The translations under genes were made by a program, and so were the position numbers. Below, one piece after another: positions 26,417-38,627 of a stretch of DNA of 64,000 nucleotides. Position 1 is the first letter of the stretch, and each line of letters begins with the position of its first letter. The notes under the pieces were generated by a model. It was given only the letters and a program-made list of their open reading frames with translations. It made no database searches and was not told the origin of the DNA. Source of the stretch: Buchnera aphidicola (Astegopteryx bambusae) (lineage in GTDB: Bacteria > Pseudomonadota > Gammaproteobacteria > Enterobacterales > Enterobacteriaceae); NCBI RefSeq assembly GCF_039365365.1, contig NZ_CP134985.1, positions 1-64,000 on the forward strand, read 5' to 3'.

Positions 26417-29400
26417 TTATAAATTAGAATTTAACATTTCTGATAAATTAGCTGAAGCTTCTTCTACAGTGGTAATATTTTTTTTTGATTGTTTAATTTG
26501 ATTTTTTCTTTTTTCTATTAGTTTAGCTCTTTTTTTATGATATTTATATCCTGTACCAGCAGGTATTAATCTTCCAACTATTACATTTTCTTTTAAACCT
26601 CTCAACTCATCTTTTTTGCCAGATATTGAAGATTCTGTTAAAACTCTAGTAGTTTCTTGAAATGATGCAGCAGAAATAAAAGATTCTGTTGCTAAAGATG
26701 CTTTTGTTATTCCTAATAAATTTCTATTAAATGTTGCTGTTTTTTTATTTTTTTTCTTTAAGATTTTATTTTCTAAAACTATTTTTGAATACTCTACTTG
26801 TTCTTCATGTAAAAATTTTGAATCTCCTGGATTTAATATAGTAGCTTTTCTTAACATTTGCCTAATTATAACTTCTATATGTTTATCATTTATTTTTACA
26901 CCTTGTAATTTATATACTTCTTGAACTTCATTTATTATATATTTAGTAACAGATATTACTCCTCTTAATCTTAATATGTCATGCGGAGATTCTGTTCCAT
27001 CTGAAATTATATCTCCTTTTTCTACTATTTCTCCCTCAAAAACATTAAGTTGCCTCCATTTAGGTATCATTTCTTCGTATAATTTTTTTTTATTTTTTGA
27101 AGTAATTATTAGTCTTCTTTTACCCTTTGTTTCTTTTCCAAAAGATATTTTTCCACTTATTTCTGCTAATATAGCTAACTCTTTTGATTTTCTTGCTTCA
27201 AATAAATCCGCGACTCTAGGTAATCCTCCAGTAATGTCTTTAGTTACACTAGATTCTTGAGGCACTTTTGCTATTACATCTCCAGAATATATTTTTTCAT
27301 TATTTTCAAATTGTATTATTGATTTACCAGGTAAAAAATATTTATAATTGTTTTTTGCATTATTTTCTTGTATGTCTTTTTTATTTTTATTTATAATTTT
27401 TATTGATGGTCTTAAATCTTTTCCTATAATCGTTCTTTCAGAAGTATCTAATACTTTTATATAAGATAATCCTGTTAATTCATCTGTTTGTTTAATTACA
27501 CTTTGACCTTCTATTATTTCTGAAAATTTTACATATCCATTTATTTCAGAAATTATCGGTATTGAATGAGGATCCCATTGTGCTACAATTTCTCCTGAAT
27601 TTACTTTTTTATTATTATATTTTTTTAATATAGCACCATATGGTATTTTGTGATTTTCTTTTATTCTTCCATATTTATCAGTTATTCTTAGCTCTACGTT
27701 TCTAGAAATAATTATTATATTACCATTTTTTTTTTTAACTGTTTTTGCGTTATGTAAATTTATTATTCCAGAACTTTTTATTTTTATACTAGACTCTGTT
27801 ACTAATCTAGAAGCAGCTCCTCCGATGTGAAAAGTTCTCATAGTAAGTTGAGTTCCTGGTTCACCTATAGATTGTGCAGCTATAACTCCAATTGCTTCTC
27901 CTTTATTTACTAGTTTACCTCTTGATAAATCCCTTCCATAACATTGAGCACATACACCAAATTCAGTTTCACACTTTACTACTGTTCTAACTTTTATTTT
28001 ATTGATAGAATATTTTTCTAATTTTTTGCATAAATTTTCATTTAATAAAGTATTTTTTTTTATTAAAATTTTGTTAGTTTTAGGTGTTTTTATATTTTCT
28101 GAAATTACTCTTCCTAAAACTTTATCTCTTAAATATTCTTTTATTTCTCCATTTTCTATTGTTATAAAAATAGACATTCCATCTTTAGTTTTGCAATCAT
28201 TTTCTGTAATTACTAAATCTTGCGCAACATCTACTAATCTTCTAGTTAAATATCCAGAATTCGCTGTTTTTAATGCAGTGTCAGCTAATCCTTTTCTAGC
28301 CCCATGAGTGGATATAAAATATTGTAGTACGTTAAGACCTTCTCTAAAATTTGCTATTATCGGAGTTTCTATTATAGATCCATCTGGTTTAGCCATTAGT
28401 CCTCTCATACCTGCTAATTGTCTTATTTGAGCAGCGGATCCTCTTGCTCCTGAGTCAGCCATAATAAAAATACTGTTAAATGATATTTGTTTTTTTAATT
28501 TTCCATTTTTATTTAGTATTTTTTCTATTGATAAATTTTTCATCATAGCTTTAGAAACTTTTTCATTTGCATTTGACCATATGTCTATAACTTTGTTATA
28601 TCTTTCTCCTGCGGTTACTAATCCTGAATGAAATTGTTCTTGTATTTCTGAAACTTCTGTTTCAGCATCAGATATAATGTCATATTTTTCTTTTGGTATC
28701 ACCATATCATCTATTCCTACTGATGATCCGGATTTTGCAGCATATTTAAATCCTGTATACATTATTTGATCTGCTAATATTACTGTTTTTTTTGTTCCTA
28801 AGGTTCTATAACATATATTTAATATTTCAGAAATTGATTTTTTTTCTAATGTTTTGTTTATTAATGAAAAAGATAACCCTTTTGGTATTATTTTCCATAA
28901 AATAGATCTTCCTATTGTAGTATTTATTATGCTAACATTTTTTTTAAAATTTTTGTTTTCTGTTTTTTTATATTCAAAAATTCTTACTTTAACTTTTGCA
29001 TGTAATGACGCTTTGTCAGAATAATATAGTCTTTCTGCTTCATCAGATCCTGTTAAAATAGATCCTTCTCCTTTAGAATTTATTTTTTCTCTTGTCATAT
29101 AATATAATCCTAAAACAACATCTTGAGAAGGAACTATTATTGGTTCACCGTTTGCTGGTGATAAAACATTTTTTGTAGACATCATTAATGATGATGCTTC
29201 TTTTTGTGCTTGTATCGTAAGAGGAATGTGTACAGCCATTTGATCTCCATCAAAATCAGCATTATATGCAGCACATACTAATGGATGTAATTGAATAGCT
29301 TTTCCTTCTATCAAGATTGGTTGAAATGCTTGTATTCCTAATCTGTGTAATGTTGGCGCTCTGTTTAATAAAATAGGATGTTTTTTTATTACTTTATCTA

Positions 29401-30634
29401 ATATGTCCCAAACTATTGGATCTTCTCTTTCTACCATTTTTTTTGCAGATTTTATTGTATTAGCTAATCCTTTAGATTCTAATTTTCCATATATAAATGG
29501 TTTAAAAAGTTCTAAAGCCATTTTTTTTGGAAGACCGCATTGATTAAGTTTTAAATATGGACCAACTGTTATTACAGATCTTCCTGAATAGTCAACACGT
29601 TTTCCTAATAAATTTTGTCTAAATCTTCCTTGCTTTCCTTTTATCATGTCTGCTAATGATTTTAAAGGTCTTTTATTAGATCCTATGATTGCTTTTCCTC
29701 TTCTTCCATTATCTAATAAAGCATCTACTGCTTCTTGTAACATTCTTTTTTCATTTCTTACTATTATTTCTGGAGCAGATAATTCTAATAATCTTTTTAA
29801 TCTGTTGTTTCTATTTATTACTCTTCTATATAAATCGTTTAAATCAGATGTTGCAAATCTTCCTCCATCTAATGGTACTAATGGTCTTAAATCTGGGGGT
29901 AATACTGGTAGTACATTAAAAATCATCCATTCTGGTTTATTATCAGATTGCAAAAATGAGTCTATTAATTTTATTCTTTTAGAAATTTTTTTTCTTTTAT
30001 TATCAGAATTAATGTTTTTAAATTTTTTTCGTAATTTTAAAGATATCTTCTTCAAATTTATATTTTTTAATAATGTTTGAATTGCTTCAGCTCCCATGTT
30101 TGCGACAAAATCATTTCCAAACTCTTTTATTGAATTTATATATTGTTCTTCAGACAATATTTGTTTTTTTTTTAAATTCGTATTTCCAGAATTTATTACT
30201 ATATATGATTCAAAATATAATACTTTTTCTATGTCTTTTAATGGTATATTAAGTAATAATCCTATTCTTGATGGTAAAGATTTTAAGAACCAAATATGTG
30301 CTATTGGAGATGCTAATTCTATATGCCCCATTCTATCTCTTCTAACTTTACTTTTTGTAACTTCTACCCCACATTTTTCGCATATTACTCCTCTGTGTTT
30401 TAATCTTTTATATTTTCCGCATAAACATTCATAATCTTTTACAGGTCCAAAAATTTTTGCACAAAATAATCCTTCTCTTTCTGGTTTGAATGTTCTATAG
30501 TTTATAGTTTCAGGTTTTTTTACTTCTCCAAATGACCATGATCTTACAACATCAGGAGAAGATAATGAAATTTTTATAGAATCAAATTCTATAGTTTTTG
30601 TTTTTCCTTTTAAAAATTTTAGTAAATTTTTCAA
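26417..30634 (-). CDS. rpoC: RNA polymerase beta' subunit
   Basis: Catalytic large subunit of RNA polymerase, 1405 residues (E. coli 1407). The N-terminal zinc site [20 protein letters not shown], the active-site [12 protein letters not shown] with three aspartates, the bridge/trigger region ([38 protein letters not shown]) and the second zinc cysteines ([15 protein letters not shown]) are all intact. Its size and motifs are almost unchanged despite base drift. It follows rpoB by 63 bp. Confidence 0.99.
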   Translation of the reverse strand: MKNLLKFLKGKTKTIEFDSIKISLSSPDVVRSWSFGEVKKPETINYRTFKPEREGLFCAKIFGPVKDYECLCGKYKRLKHRGVICEKCGVEVTKSKVRRDRMGHIELASPIAHIWFLKSLPSRIGLLLNIPLKDIEKVLYFESYIVINSGNTNLKKKQILSEEQYINSIKEFGNDFVANMGAEAIQTLLKNINLKKISLKLRKKFKNINSDNKRKKISKRIKLIDSFLQSDNKPEWMIFNVLPVLPPDLRPLVPLDGGRFATSDLNDLYRRVINRNNRLKRLLELSAPEIIVRNEKRMLQEAVDALLDNGRRGKAIIGSNKRPLKSLADMIKGKQGRFRQNLLGKRVDYSGRSVITVGPYLKLNQCGLPKKMALELFKPFIYGKLESKGLANTIKSAKKMVEREDPIVWDILDKVIKKHPILLNRAPTLHRLGIQAFQPILIEGKAIQLHPLVCAAYNADFDGDQMAVHIPLTIQAQKEASSLMMSTKNVLSPANGEPIIVPSQDVVLGLYYMTREKINSKGEGSILTGSDEAERLYYSDKASLHAKVKVRIFEYKKTENKNFKKNVSIINTTIGRSILWKIIPKGLSFSLINKTLEKKSISEILNICYRTLGTKKTVILADQIMYTGFKYAAKSGSSVGIDDMVIPKEKYDIISDAETEVSEIQEQFHSGLVTAGERYNKVIDIWSNANEKVSKAMMKNLSIEKILNKNGKLKKQISFNSIFIMADSGARGSAAQIRQLAGMRGLMAKPDGSIIETPIIANFREGLNVLQYFISTHGARKGLADTALKTANSGYLTRRLVDVAQDLVITENDCKTKDGMSIFITIENGEIKEYLRDKVLGRVISENIKTPKTNKILIKKNTLLNENLCKKLEKYSINKIKVRTVVKCETEFGVCAQCYGRDLSRGKLVNKGEAIGVIAAQSIGEPGTQLTMRTFHIGGAASRLVTESSIKIKSSGIINLHNAKTVKKKNGNIIIISRNVELRITDKYGRIKENHKIPYGAILKKYNNKKVNSGEIVAQWDPHSIPIISEINGYVKFSEIIEGQSVIKQTDELTGLSYIKVLDTSERTIIGKDLRPSIKIINKNKKDIQENNAKNNYKYFLPGKSIIQFENNEKIYSGDVIAKVPQESSVTKDITGGLPRVADLFEARKSKELAILAEISGKISFGKETKGKRRLIITSKNKKKLYEEMIPKWRQLNVFEGEIVEKGDIISDGTESPHDILRLRGVISVTKYIINEVQEVYKLQGVKINDKHIEVIIRQMLRKATILNPGDSKFLHEEQVEYSKIVLENKILKKKNKKTATFNRNLLGITKASLATESFISAASFQETTRVLTESSISGKKDELRGLKENVIVGRLIPAGTGYKYHKKRAKLIEKRKNQIKQSKKNITTVEEASANLSEMLNSNL

Positions 30635-30697
30635 AATATGTTCTCTATTAGTATAAACACATTAATTAATTGTTTTTAAAAAAATTTAGTGAATTTT

Positions 30698-33600
30698 TTA
30701 TTTATTTTCTAATTCAATATTTATACCCAAGGATCTTATTTCTTTTAATAAAACATTAAATGATTCAGGCATTCCTGGGTTCATTTTATAATTGCCATCT
30801 ACAATGTTTTTGTATATTTTTGTTCTTCCGTTTACATCATCTGATTTTACTGTTAACATTTCTTGAAGCGTATGAGATGCACCATATGCTTCTAATGCCC
30901 ATACTTCCATTTCTCCAAATCTTTGACCTCCAAATTGAGCTTTTCCTCCTAATGGTTGTTGTGTAATTAAACTATATGATCCAGTGGATCTTGCATGCAT
31001 TTTATCATCTATTAAGTGATTTAATTTTAACATATACATATATCCTACTGTTACAGGTCTTTCAAATTGTTCTCCAGTTTTTCCATCAAATAATTTTATT
31101 TGTCCTGATTTTGGACAATCAGCTAATTTTAACATTTTTTTTATTTCTTTTTCTGTAGCTCCATCAAAAACTGGGGTAGATATTGGCATTCCTTTTGTAA
31201 AATTTTTTGCTAAATTTAATATTTCTATGTCTGAAAATTTGTCAAAATTTATTTTTTGTTGTATATTTTTTCCAACGTTGAATATTTTTTGTATATATTT
31301 TTTTATTTTATTTATATGTTTTTTATTTTTTAACATTTTTTTTATTTTATTTCCTATTCCCTTAGCAGCCATTCCAAGATGTGTTTCTAATATTTGACCT
31401 ATGTTCATTCTTGATGGCACTCCAAGAGGATTTAAAACTATATCTATTGGATGTCCAAATTTATCATAAGGCATATCTTCTATAGGATTTATTTTTGATA
31501 TTACTCCTTTATTTCCATGCCTTCCAGCCATTTTGTCCCCGACTTGTATTTGTCTTTTTACTGCTAGATATACTTTTACCACTTTTAAAATTCCAGGTGC
31601 TAAATCGTCTCCTTTTAGTATTTTTTTTTTAGTTATGTTTATATTTTTTTTTAGTTCTTTTTTTATTTTTTTATATTTTTCTAGTAAAATTTTTATTTGA
31701 TTCTTTTTTTTAGTATTTATATTTTTTTTAAAAAAGTTTTTTTTTATAATTTTTGTTATTTCTGTTTCTTTTACATTTTTTATTTTTATAATTTTACAAA
31801 AAATTTTTAATATATTTTTTTTTAAAATATTAAATTTTTCTAATAAATTTTTTTTTGATTTTTCTATATTTGACTTTTCAATTTCTATGGTTCTTTTGTC
31901 TTTTTTTACACCATCTCTTGTAAATATTTGTATGTCTATTACTGTCCCTACTATACCGTTTGGCACTCTTAAAGAAGAATCTTTTACATCAGATGCTTTT
32001 TCTCCAAAAATTGCTCTTAATAATTTTTCTTCTGGTGTCAGTTGAGTTTCCCCTTTTGGAGTGACTTTTCCGACTAATATGTCATTTTCTTTTACTTCAG
32101 CTCCTATGTATATTATTCCTGATTCATCTAATTTTGATAATGCATGCTCTCCTATATTTGGGATATCTGATGTTATTTCTTCAGATCCTAATTTTGTATC
32201 TCTAGAAATACATGCTAGTTCTTGTATATGTATAGTTGTAAATCTATTTTCTTTAACTACTTTTTCTGATATTAATATTGAATCTTCAAAGTTATATCCA
32301 TTCCATGGCATAAATGCTACTCTTAAATTTTGACCTAATGCCAGTTCTCCTAAATCTGTAGATGTGCCATCAGCTAATATATCACCCTTTAATACTTTTT
32401 CATTAATTTTTACACATGGGGTTTGATTTATACATGTGTTTTGATTTGATCTTGCATATTTAGTTAAGTTGTAAATATCTATTCCTAATTCATCTATATT
32501 ATTTTTTTCTTTTGATTTTATTACTATTTTAGATGCATCGACATATTGAACTTTTCCATTTCTTTTTGAAATTATCATTGCTCCTGAATCTTTAGCTACA
32601 CATCTTTCCATTCCAGTTCCTATTAATGGTTTTTCTGCTTTTAAAGTAGGAACTGCTTGTCTTTGCATGTTAGCACCCATTAATGCTCTATTTGCATCAT
32701 CATGTTCTAAAAAAGGTATTAAAGATGCTCCTACTGATACAATTTGTTGAGTTGAAACATCCATATAATCAATTTTATTAGGATGAAATAATCCTGATTC
32801 TCCTTTGCTTCTGCAAGTTATTAAATCTTCTGTAAATTTATTTTTTTCGTTTATATTGGTATTAGCTTGAGCTATTATATATTCATATTCTTCTATTGCT
32901 GATAAATAACATATTTTATTAGTTACAATTCCTTTTGATACCTTTCTATATGGAGTTTCTAAAAAGCCATATTTGTTTATTTTTGCATAAACTGATAATG
33001 AATTTATTAATCCTATATTTGGACCTTCTGGTGTTTCTATTGGACATACTCTTCCATAATGTGTTGGATGTACATCTCTCACTTCAAATCCAGCTCTTTC
33101 TCTAGTTAATCCTCCTACTCCTAATGCAGATATTCTTCTTTTGTGAGTGATTTCTGCTAATGGATTATTTTGATCCATGAACTGTGATAATTGACTTGAA
33201 CCAAAGAATTCTTTTATAGATGCTGATATTGGTTTTGCATTTACTACATCTTTTGGAATAAGTGAATCTAAATTATTTAGTGATAATCTTTCTTTAACTG
33301 ATCTTTCTACTCTAACCAATCCAACTCTAAATTGATTTTCTACCATTTCTCCTACTGATCTTATTCTTCTATTTCCTAAATGATCTATATCATCTATTTT
33401 CCCATTTCCATTTCTTATATCTATTAATTTTTTTATTACATCTATAATATCTTTTTTTTCTAAAATTGTTGGTCCTGTTATATAATTTCTAGACAGTGAT
33501 TTATTTAATTTCATTCTTCCAACTATGGACAAATCATATCTGTCTTCACAGAAAAATAAGTTATTAAATAAATTTGTCGCTGCTTCTTTTGCAGGAGGTT

Positions 33601-34720
33601 CGCCTGGTCTCATCATTCTATATATTTCTATTAAAGATTGTGTTTTGTCTTTATTAGCATCTAGTTTTATTGTGTTGGATATGTAAGGTCCTTGATCTAG
33701 ATCATTGGTATATATTGTTTTTATACAATTTATGTTAGATTTTATTATTTTTTTGATAGTTTTTAAACAAAATGCAGTATTTGAAGATATTATAATTTTT
33801 TTATTTTTTTTATCAAAATAATCATTAGCAGAAATTTTTCCTATTAAATATTCATTTGGAACTTTTATCTTTTTTATTTTATTTTTTTTTAATTTTTTTA
33901 TGTGTTTTATTGTTATTTTTTTTCCTTTTTTTACATATATTTTATTTTTATATTTAATGTTAAAGAATATTCTTTCTCCTCTTAATCTTTCAGGATACAA
34001 ATGCATGTAAACATTGTTTTTTATTATTTCAAAAATATCTTTTTTAAAAAATATATTTAATATTTTTTTTTCATCGTAATTCATTGCTTTTAAAAATATG
34101 CTAATTGGTAATTTTCTTCTTCTATCTATTCTTACAAACAAATTATCTTTTTGATCAAATTCAAAATCTAACCATGATCCTCTATAAGGAATTATTCTAG
34201 CACTATATAATATTTTTCCAGATGAATTAGTTTTTCCTTTATCACTGTCAAAAAACACTCCAGGACTTCTATGTAATTGTGAAACTACTACTCTTTCTGT
34301 ACCATTAATTATAAAAGTACCATTTTTTGTCATTAATGGTATGTCTCCCATATATACTTCTTGTTCTTCTATTTTTTTTATTTTCTTTTTTTTTTCTTCT
34401 TGTTCATATATTATTAATTTTAATTTTACTTTTAATGGAGAGGAATATGTTAATCCTCTAGTATGACATTCTTTTACATTAAATGCATTTTTTCCTAATT
34501 TATAATCTATATATTTTAGTTCAGCAGTTGAATTATAATTTTTTATTGGAAATACTGATTTGAAAGCAGATTCTAATCCATATATATTTTTTTTATCTTT
34601 TTTTATAAATTTTTTGAATGAATTTATTTGAACAGATAATAAATATGGTATTTCTAATATTTTTGGTCTTTTGCTAAAATTTTTTCTTATTCTTTTTTTT
34701 TCGGTATAAGTAAAAACCAT
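30698..34720 (-). CDS. rpoB: RNA polymerase beta subunit
   Basis: Beta subunit, 1340 residues (E. coli 1342). The rifampicin region reads [30 protein letters not shown], wild-type-like with the key D, H and S residues present. [25 protein letters not shown] and the C-terminal [22 protein letters not shown] segments are conserved. One lysine-rich diverged stretch lies around residues 960-1030, a known dispensable insert region. It is preceded by a hairpin that may attenuate read-through from rplL. Confidence 0.99.
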   Translation of the reverse strand: MVFTYTEKKRIRKNFSKRPKILEIPYLLSVQINSFKKFIKKDKKNIYGLESAFKSVFPIKNYNSTAELKYIDYKLGKNAFNVKECHTRGLTYSSPLKVKLKLIIYEQEEKKKKIKKIEEQEVYMGDIPLMTKNGTFIINGTERVVVSQLHRSPGVFFDSDKGKTNSSGKILYSARIIPYRGSWLDFEFDQKDNLFVRIDRRRKLPISIFLKAMNYDEKKILNIFFKKDIFEIIKNNVYMHLYPERLRGERIFFNIKYKNKIYVKKGKKITIKHIKKLKKNKIKKIKVPNEYLIGKISANDYFDKKNKKIIISSNTAFCLKTIKKIIKSNINCIKTIYTNDLDQGPYISNTIKLDANKDKTQSLIEIYRMMRPGEPPAKEAATNLFNNLFFCEDRYDLSIVGRMKLNKSLSRNYITGPTILEKKDIIDVIKKLIDIRNGNGKIDDIDHLGNRRIRSVGEMVENQFRVGLVRVERSVKERLSLNNLDSLIPKDVVNAKPISASIKEFFGSSQLSQFMDQNNPLAEITHKRRISALGVGGLTRERAGFEVRDVHPTHYGRVCPIETPEGPNIGLINSLSVYAKINKYGFLETPYRKVSKGIVTNKICYLSAIEEYEYIIAQANTNINEKNKFTEDLITCRSKGESGLFHPNKIDYMDVSTQQIVSVGASLIPFLEHDDANRALMGANMQRQAVPTLKAEKPLIGTGMERCVAKDSGAMIISKRNGKVQYVDASKIVIKSKEKNNIDELGIDIYNLTKYARSNQNTCINQTPCVKINEKVLKGDILADGTSTDLGELALGQNLRVAFMPWNGYNFEDSILISEKVVKENRFTTIHIQELACISRDTKLGSEEITSDIPNIGEHALSKLDESGIIYIGAEVKENDILVGKVTPKGETQLTPEEKLLRAIFGEKASDVKDSSLRVPNGIVGTVIDIQIFTRDGVKKDKRTIEIEKSNIEKSKKNLLEKFNILKKNILKIFCKIIKIKNVKETEITKIIKKNFFKKNINTKKKNQIKILLEKYKKIKKELKKNINITKKKILKGDDLAPGILKVVKVYLAVKRQIQVGDKMAGRHGNKGVISKINPIEDMPYDKFGHPIDIVLNPLGVPSRMNIGQILETHLGMAAKGIGNKIKKMLKNKKHINKIKKYIQKIFNVGKNIQQKINFDKFSDIEILNLAKNFTKGMPISTPVFDGATEKEIKKMLKLADCPKSGQIKLFDGKTGEQFERPVTVGYMYMLKLNHLIDDKMHARSTGSYSLITQQPLGGKAQFGGQRFGEMEVWALEAYGASHTLQEMLTVKSDDVNGRTKIYKNIVDGNYKMNPGMPESFNVLLKEIRSLGINIELENK

Positions 34721-34787
34721 TATTTTTCCTTTTAATAAAACAGTTTTTGTATTTTTTTAATATTTTTTATAAAATTTTTTTAAAATA

Positions 34788-34813
34788 CTGGTGATTATAA
34801 AAAAAATCACCAG
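34788..34813 (-). terminator. Putative rplL-rpoB attenuator hairpin
   Basis: Nine-base arms CTGGTGATT and AATCACCAG around an eight-base loop, followed on the minus strand by TATTTTAAAAAAATTTT. Its position, 30 bp after rplL and about 70 bp before rpoB, matches the partial terminator known between these genes in E. coli. Confidence 0.65.
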
Positions 34814-34842
34814 ATAATATTTTTAAAATTTTTTAAATATTT

Positions 34843-35211
34843 TTATTTTATTTCTATTGTTGCTCCAGATTTTTCTAATGTATTTTTTAAAATTTCTGAT
34901 TCTTTTTTATTTACATTTTCTTTTACAATTGTAGGAGCGGATTCTACTAAATCTTTTGATTCTTTTAATCCTAAATTTGTAATGCTTCTTATTGCTTTTA
35001 TTACGGATATTTTGTTTGGTCCTATAGATTTTAAAAAAATTTTAAATTCTGTTTTTTCTTTTTTTGAATTTGTTTTTAAAATTTTTGTATTAGTAGATAT
35101 GTCTTCAGATGATATTTTAAATTTTTTTTCCATTTTTTTAATTAAATCTAATACATTTTTTACAGACATTTTTTCTATTTCTTCTACTATTTTTGTTTTG
35201 CTTATTGACAT
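34843..35211 (-). CDS. rplL: 50S ribosomal protein L7/L12
   Basis: Stalk protein that recruits translational GTPases. It has 122 residues (E. coli 121). The N-terminal dimerisation part (KIVEEIEKMSVKNVLDLIKKMEKKF), a short hinge and the C-terminal domain (KISVIKAIRSITNLGLKESKDLVESAP) are in order. The hinge is lysine/threonine-rich rather than alanine-rich. It lies 16 bp after rplJ, with which it forms the stalk complex. Confidence 0.97.
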   Translation of the reverse strand: MSISKTKIVEEIEKMSVKNVLDLIKKMEKKFKISSEDISTNTKILKTNSKKEKTEFKIFLKSIGPNKISVIKAIRSITNLGLKESKDLVESAPTIVKENVNKKESEILKNTLEKSGATIEIK

Positions 35212-35227
35212 ATTTATTCCTAATTTA

Positions 35228-35716
35228 TTATTTTTTTTTTTCTTTTTTTAATTTTATTATATTAATTATTTTTATTAATCTAATTATGCATATTTCCTTT
35301 AAAAAGTTAATCAATTTGATTATTGATTCTTTGTATGTTGGTATAATTAGCAATTTTTTAATAGAGATTAATTTTCCTTCTAATGATCCTATTATTGGTT
35401 TTAATTTATAATCTTTTTTATTTTTTTTTATAAGTCTAACGGCAGATCCTGGATGTTTCATAGAATATGCAATTAATGTAGGTCCTTTTATTATTTTTTT
35501 CAAACATTTATAGTTTGTTTTTTGTATTGACATTTTTAATAATGTGTTTTTTATAACTTTTATAATTACATTTTTTTTTGAAGATATTTTTCTAAACTTG
35601 TTTATTTCATTTGTACTGATTCCAGAAAAATTTATTATAATAGCTGATTTTGATTTTTTTGAAAGATTGTATATTTCTTTTATAATATGTTTTTTTTTAT
35701 TTCTTTTTAATATCAT
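35228..35716 (-). CDS. rplJ: 50S ribosomal protein L10
   Basis: Base of the ribosomal stalk, 162 residues (E. coli 165). FSGISTNEINKFR, VIKNTLLKMSIQ and the glycine/proline segment GPTLIAYSMKHPGSAVRLIK are recognisable. The C-terminal helix that binds L7/L12 is reduced to an Ile/Lys-rich tail. A 169-bp spacer separates it from rplA. In E. coli the corresponding leader binds L10 for autoregulation; I could not confirm that fold here. Confidence 0.94.
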   Translation of the reverse strand: MILKRNKKKHIIKEIYNLSKKSKSAIIINFSGISTNEINKFRKISSKKNVIIKVIKNTLLKMSIQKTNYKCLKKIIKGPTLIAYSMKHPGSAVRLIKKNKKDYKLKPIIGSLEGKLISIKKLLIIPTYKESIIKLINFLKEICIIRLIKIINIIKLKKEKKK

Positions 35717-35885
35717 ATTTATATTGTTTCCTACATTTTTTTTAACTTATTTTAAAATATTTTTTTATTATTTTTTTTATAATATAATTTTTTATATTTT
35801 TTTTTATAAAAATATAATATTTTTATTTTTTTAGGACAATAATTGATATTAGATTTTTGTTTGATAAATTTTTAAAAAATTGTTT

Positions 35886-36575
35886 TTATATATTTAAATC
35901 AGAATGATTTATTTGTATAGATCCACCCATAGTAGTAGAAAAATAAATTTTTTTAAAAAATTCACCTTTTATTTTGGAAGGTTTTGTTTTTATTAATGAT
36001 TTGAGAAATGCAAAAAAGTTTTCTTTTATTTGTGTTGTTGTAAAATTTATTTTGCCTATAGAAGTATGTATTATTCCATTTTTGTCGTTTTTATATCTTA
36101 TTTGTCCTTTTTTTATTTTTTTAATTGCATTGAATATATCATTTGTTATTGTTTCAAATTTTATGTTTGGCATTAATCCTCTAGGACCTAATATATGTCC
36201 AAATTTTCCGACTATACTCATGGAATCTGGAGAAGAAATTATTACATCAAATTTGTTAATTTTCTTTTTTATATTTTCTATGTTATATTGATAAATGTAA
36301 TCTGCTTTTGCTTGTTTTGCTAATTCTATATTTTTTCCTTTTGTAAAAACTAATGTTTTTATTTTTTTTCCTAATCCATGAGGCAACATAACTACATTTT
36401 TTATATTTTGTTCATTTTGTTTTGTGTCTATATTAAGATTTATAGATATATCTATGCTTTCTAAAAATTTTACATTTGATGTTTTTTTTAAAATATTTAT
36501 ACATTCATCAATATTATATATTTTTTTTTTTATATTTTTTTTTATTTGTTTCATTCTTTTGCTTTTTTTTTTCAT
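35886..36575 (-). CDS. rplA: 50S ribosomal protein L1
   Basis: L1 protuberance protein and, in E. coli, translational repressor of its own operon. It has 229 residues (E. coli 234). KRMKQIKKNI, VVMLPHGLGK, ADYIYQYNIENIKKK and the HILGPRGLMPN signature are conserved. It is preceded by rplK with a four-base spacer, so the two are cotranslated. Confidence 0.97.
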   Translation of the reverse strand: MKKKSKRMKQIKKNIKKKIYNIDECINILKKTSNVKFLESIDISINLNIDTKQNEQNIKNVVMLPHGLGKKIKTLVFTKGKNIELAKQAKADYIYQYNIENIKKKINKFDVIISSPDSMSIVGKFGHILGPRGLMPNIKFETITNDIFNAIKKIKKGQIRYKNDKNGIIHTSIGKINFTTTQIKENFFAFLKSLIKTKPSKIKGEFFKKIYFSTTMGGSIQINHSDLNI

Positions 36576-36579
36576 TTTC

Positions 36580-37008
36580 TTAATCTTCTATTGTTAGACC
36601 TATAGATTTAGCAGTTCCTATTATGGAAAGAGAAATTTTATTTATATTTGTACTGTTCATGTCTTTCATTTTTATTTTTGATATTTCTTTTATTTGTTTT
36701 TTACTAATTTTTCCTATTTTTTCTATTTTGTTTTTTCCTGATCCTTTTTTTATTTTTGCTAATTTTTTTAATAATATTGATGCTGGTGGAGTTTTTGTTA
36801 TAAATGTAAATGTTTTATCAGAAAAAACAGATATTATTACTGGTATTGGAATACCTTTTTCTAATTTTTTTGTTTTTTCATTAAAATTTTTACAAAATTC
36901 CATTATATTTATTCCTTTTTGTCCTAATGCTGGACCTACTGGTGGGCTAGGATTTGCCATACCTGATGGAATTTGCAATTTTATATAACTTATTATTTTT
37001 TTTGACAT
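36580..37008 (-). CDS. rplK: 50S ribosomal protein L11
   Basis: Component of the GTPase-associated centre, 142 residues as in E. coli. The N-terminal [24 protein letters not shown] is nearly identical to E. coli, as is [15 protein letters not shown]. The C-terminal rRNA-binding domain is lysine-rich but alignable. Sixteen bp after the nusG frame ends. Confidence 0.98.
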   Translation of the reverse strand: MSKKIISYIKLQIPSGMANPSPPVGPALGQKGINIMEFCKNFNEKTKKLEKGIPIPVIISVFSDKTFTFITKTPPASILLKKLAKIKKGSGKNKIEKIGKISKKQIKEISKIKMKDMNSTNINKISLSIIGTAKSIGLTIED

Positions 37009-37024
37009 ATATGATTTCTTTTTT

Positions 37025-37563
37025 TTATGTTTTTTCTATTTGTGAAAAGTTTAATTCTACTGGAGTAGATCTACCAAATATAGATACTGAAACTGTTAAT
37101 CTATTCTTATCATAATCTATATTTTCTACTGTCCCATTAAAATCTGAGAAAGGACCGTTTTTTATTCTAATTATTTCTCCTGGTTCAAATAATATTTTAG
37201 GTCTTGGTTTATTTTCTATTTTTTTTAATTTTTTAATTATATTTTTTATATCTTTTTTTTTAATTGGTATTGGACTTTCTGGGGATCCTCCTATGAATCC
37301 TAATACTTTTGGTACATTTCTAATAATGTGCCAACTTTTTTCATTCATAATCATTTTTATTAATATATATCCTGGAAAAAATTTATTTTCACTCTTTTTT
37401 TTTTACCATTTTTTATTTCTATAACTTCTTCTGTTGGTATCATTATTTTTTCAAACATGTCTTGAACATTATTTATTTTGATATGTTTTTTTATTAATTC
37501 TGCGACTTTGTTTTCTAATCCAGAAAAAGATTGAATTACATACCATTCTTTTTTTTGTTTCAT
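37025..37563 (-). CDS. nusG: Transcription antitermination factor NusG, frameshifted at a poly(A) tract
   Basis: Essential RNA polymerase-associated factor linking transcription to Rho and ribosomes. The gene is in two frames: 37563 down to 37360 encodes the NGN part ([24 protein letters not shown]), and 37354 down to 37025 the rest, including the KOW domain ([19 protein letters not shown]). They meet at a ten-base A run in the coding strand (37395-37404). Adding one A gives [11 protein letters not shown] at the join, which matches E. coli RKSERKFFPGY, and a full 179-residue protein. Without it the upstream frame ends in an unrelated tail, INFFQDIY. Both halves are otherwise conserved. Confidence 0.93.
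37395..37404 (-). repeat. Poly(A) tract (A10, coding strand) at the nusG frameshift
   Basis: Ten T on the + strand, read as A10 in nusG. The E. coli-like sequence changes frame exactly here, and eleven A would restore it. Confidence 0.92.
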
Positions 37564-37564
37564 T

Positions 37565-37927
37565 TTATAACCTTATAGATATAATATTTGATACAATATA
37601 AAATATTAAATTATCTATTATCCATAAAATACTTGATGTGATTATAGTTATTAATATCACTACAATAGATATATATAATATTTCTTTTTTTTTAGGATAA
37701 TTTATTTTTTTTGTTTCTATTATAGTTTCTTGTATAAATTTCAAAAAATTTTTAATTTTTTTTGTTTTACTTATTAAAATTAAAATTAAAAAAATAGAAA
37801 AAGTTAAAAATATTATTTTGCTAATAAAATTTTTTTTTATATAAAAATATAAAAAGAATAAAATTTCTAAAAAAAAAAATGATAATATATAAAATATTCT
37901 AATTTTTTTGTTATTTTTTTTTTTCAT
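37565..37927 (-). CDS. secE: Preprotein translocase subunit SecE
   Basis: Small essential membrane subunit of SecYEG. It has 120 residues (E. coli 127), with two poorly conserved N-terminal membrane helices and the conserved C-terminal part: the amphipathic segment FIQETIIETKKINYPKKKEIL, then a final membrane helix. Its stop is one base before the nusG start, keeping the secE-nusG pair. It is preceded by four tRNA genes on the same strand; tufB, which lies between them in E. coli, is gone. Confidence 0.93.
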   Translation of the reverse strand: MKKKNNKKIRIFYILSFFFLEILFFLYFYIKKNFISKIIFLTFSIFLILILISKTKKIKNFLKFIQETIIETKKINYPKKKEILYISIVVILITIITSSILWIIDNLIFYIVSNIISIRL

Positions 37928-38039
37928 AATATTTCAATTTTTTTACATTCAAAAAAATTAATAAAATTTATTGATATTTTTAAATTTAAAAGTTTTTTTA
38001 TATAAATAAAAAAAATATTTTTTTTAAATTTTTTTTATT

Positions 38040-38111
38040 TGCTGATACCCAGATTTGAACTGGGATCTCATCCTTACCAAGGATGTGCTCTTCCTACTAA
38101 GCTATACCAGC
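38040..38111 (-). tRNA. tRNA-Thr (GGT)
   Basis: 72 nt. Cloverleaf beginning GCTGGTATAGCTTAG, anticodon loop TTGGTAA, acceptor paired with ATCAGC and discriminator A. CCA is not encoded. Last of the four-tRNA group; corresponds to E. coli thrT. Confidence 0.95.
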
Positions 38112-38124
38112 ATTTAATATTTTT

Positions 38125-38195
38125 AGCAGGCAGCGGGAATTGAACCCGCATTATTAACTTGGAAGGCTAAAGTAATACCATTATACTATGCCTGC
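38125..38195 (-). tRNA. tRNA-Gly (TCC)
   Basis: 71 nt. It starts GCAGGCATAGTATAATGG, has anticodon loop CTTCCAA and T arm GGGTTCAATTCCC, and ends in GCCTGCT. CCA is not encoded. Corresponds to E. coli glyT. Confidence 0.95.
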
Positions 38196-38219
38196 TTTTT
38201 TATAAAATAAATTATATTT

Positions 38220-38301
38220 TGGTGGGAGAAGGATTCGAACCTTCGAAGTCTAAGACGGCAGATTTACAGTCTGCTCCCTTTAACCGCTCGGGAATCCCAC
38301 C
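38220..38301 (-). tRNA. tRNA-Tyr (GTA)
   Basis: 82 nt with a long variable arm. It starts GGTGGGATTCCCGAGCGG, has anticodon GTA in CTGTAAA and T arm AGGTTCGAATCCT. CCA is not encoded. Corresponds to E. coli tyrU. Confidence 0.95.
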
Positions 38302-38337
38302 TATATATTAAAATAAATAAAAATTTTTAATTTAATT

Positions 38338-38410
38338 TGCCGGCTACCGGAATTGAACTGGTGACCTACTGATTACAAATCAGTTGCTCTACCTGCTGAG
38401 CTAAGCCGGC
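38338..38410 (-). tRNA. tRNA-Thr (TGT)
   Basis: 73 nt. It starts GCCGGCTTAGCTCAGCAGG, has anticodon loop TTTGTAA and ends in GCCGGCA. CCA is not encoded. First of the four-tRNA group preceding secE; corresponds to E. coli thrU. Confidence 0.96.
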
Positions 38411-38627
38411 CAAATATATTTAAAAAAATATATTTATAATAAACATATTTTATATATCATATTTTTTTTTCAATTTAATGTAAAGAAATAATTATATTAT
38501 TTTGTTTATGTTATTAATTTAAATTTTTTATTTTTATTATTTTTAAATATAAAATTTTATATTAGAAATATTTTTAATATTTTTTATGTTATTATTTTTT
38601 ATTAATATGTTTAAAGGATTTTATAAT

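Noticed and set aside
29646-30434. Plus-strand open frames opposite rpoC
   Set aside because: They are antisense shadows created by A+T bias; rpoC on the minus strand is full length and highly conserved.
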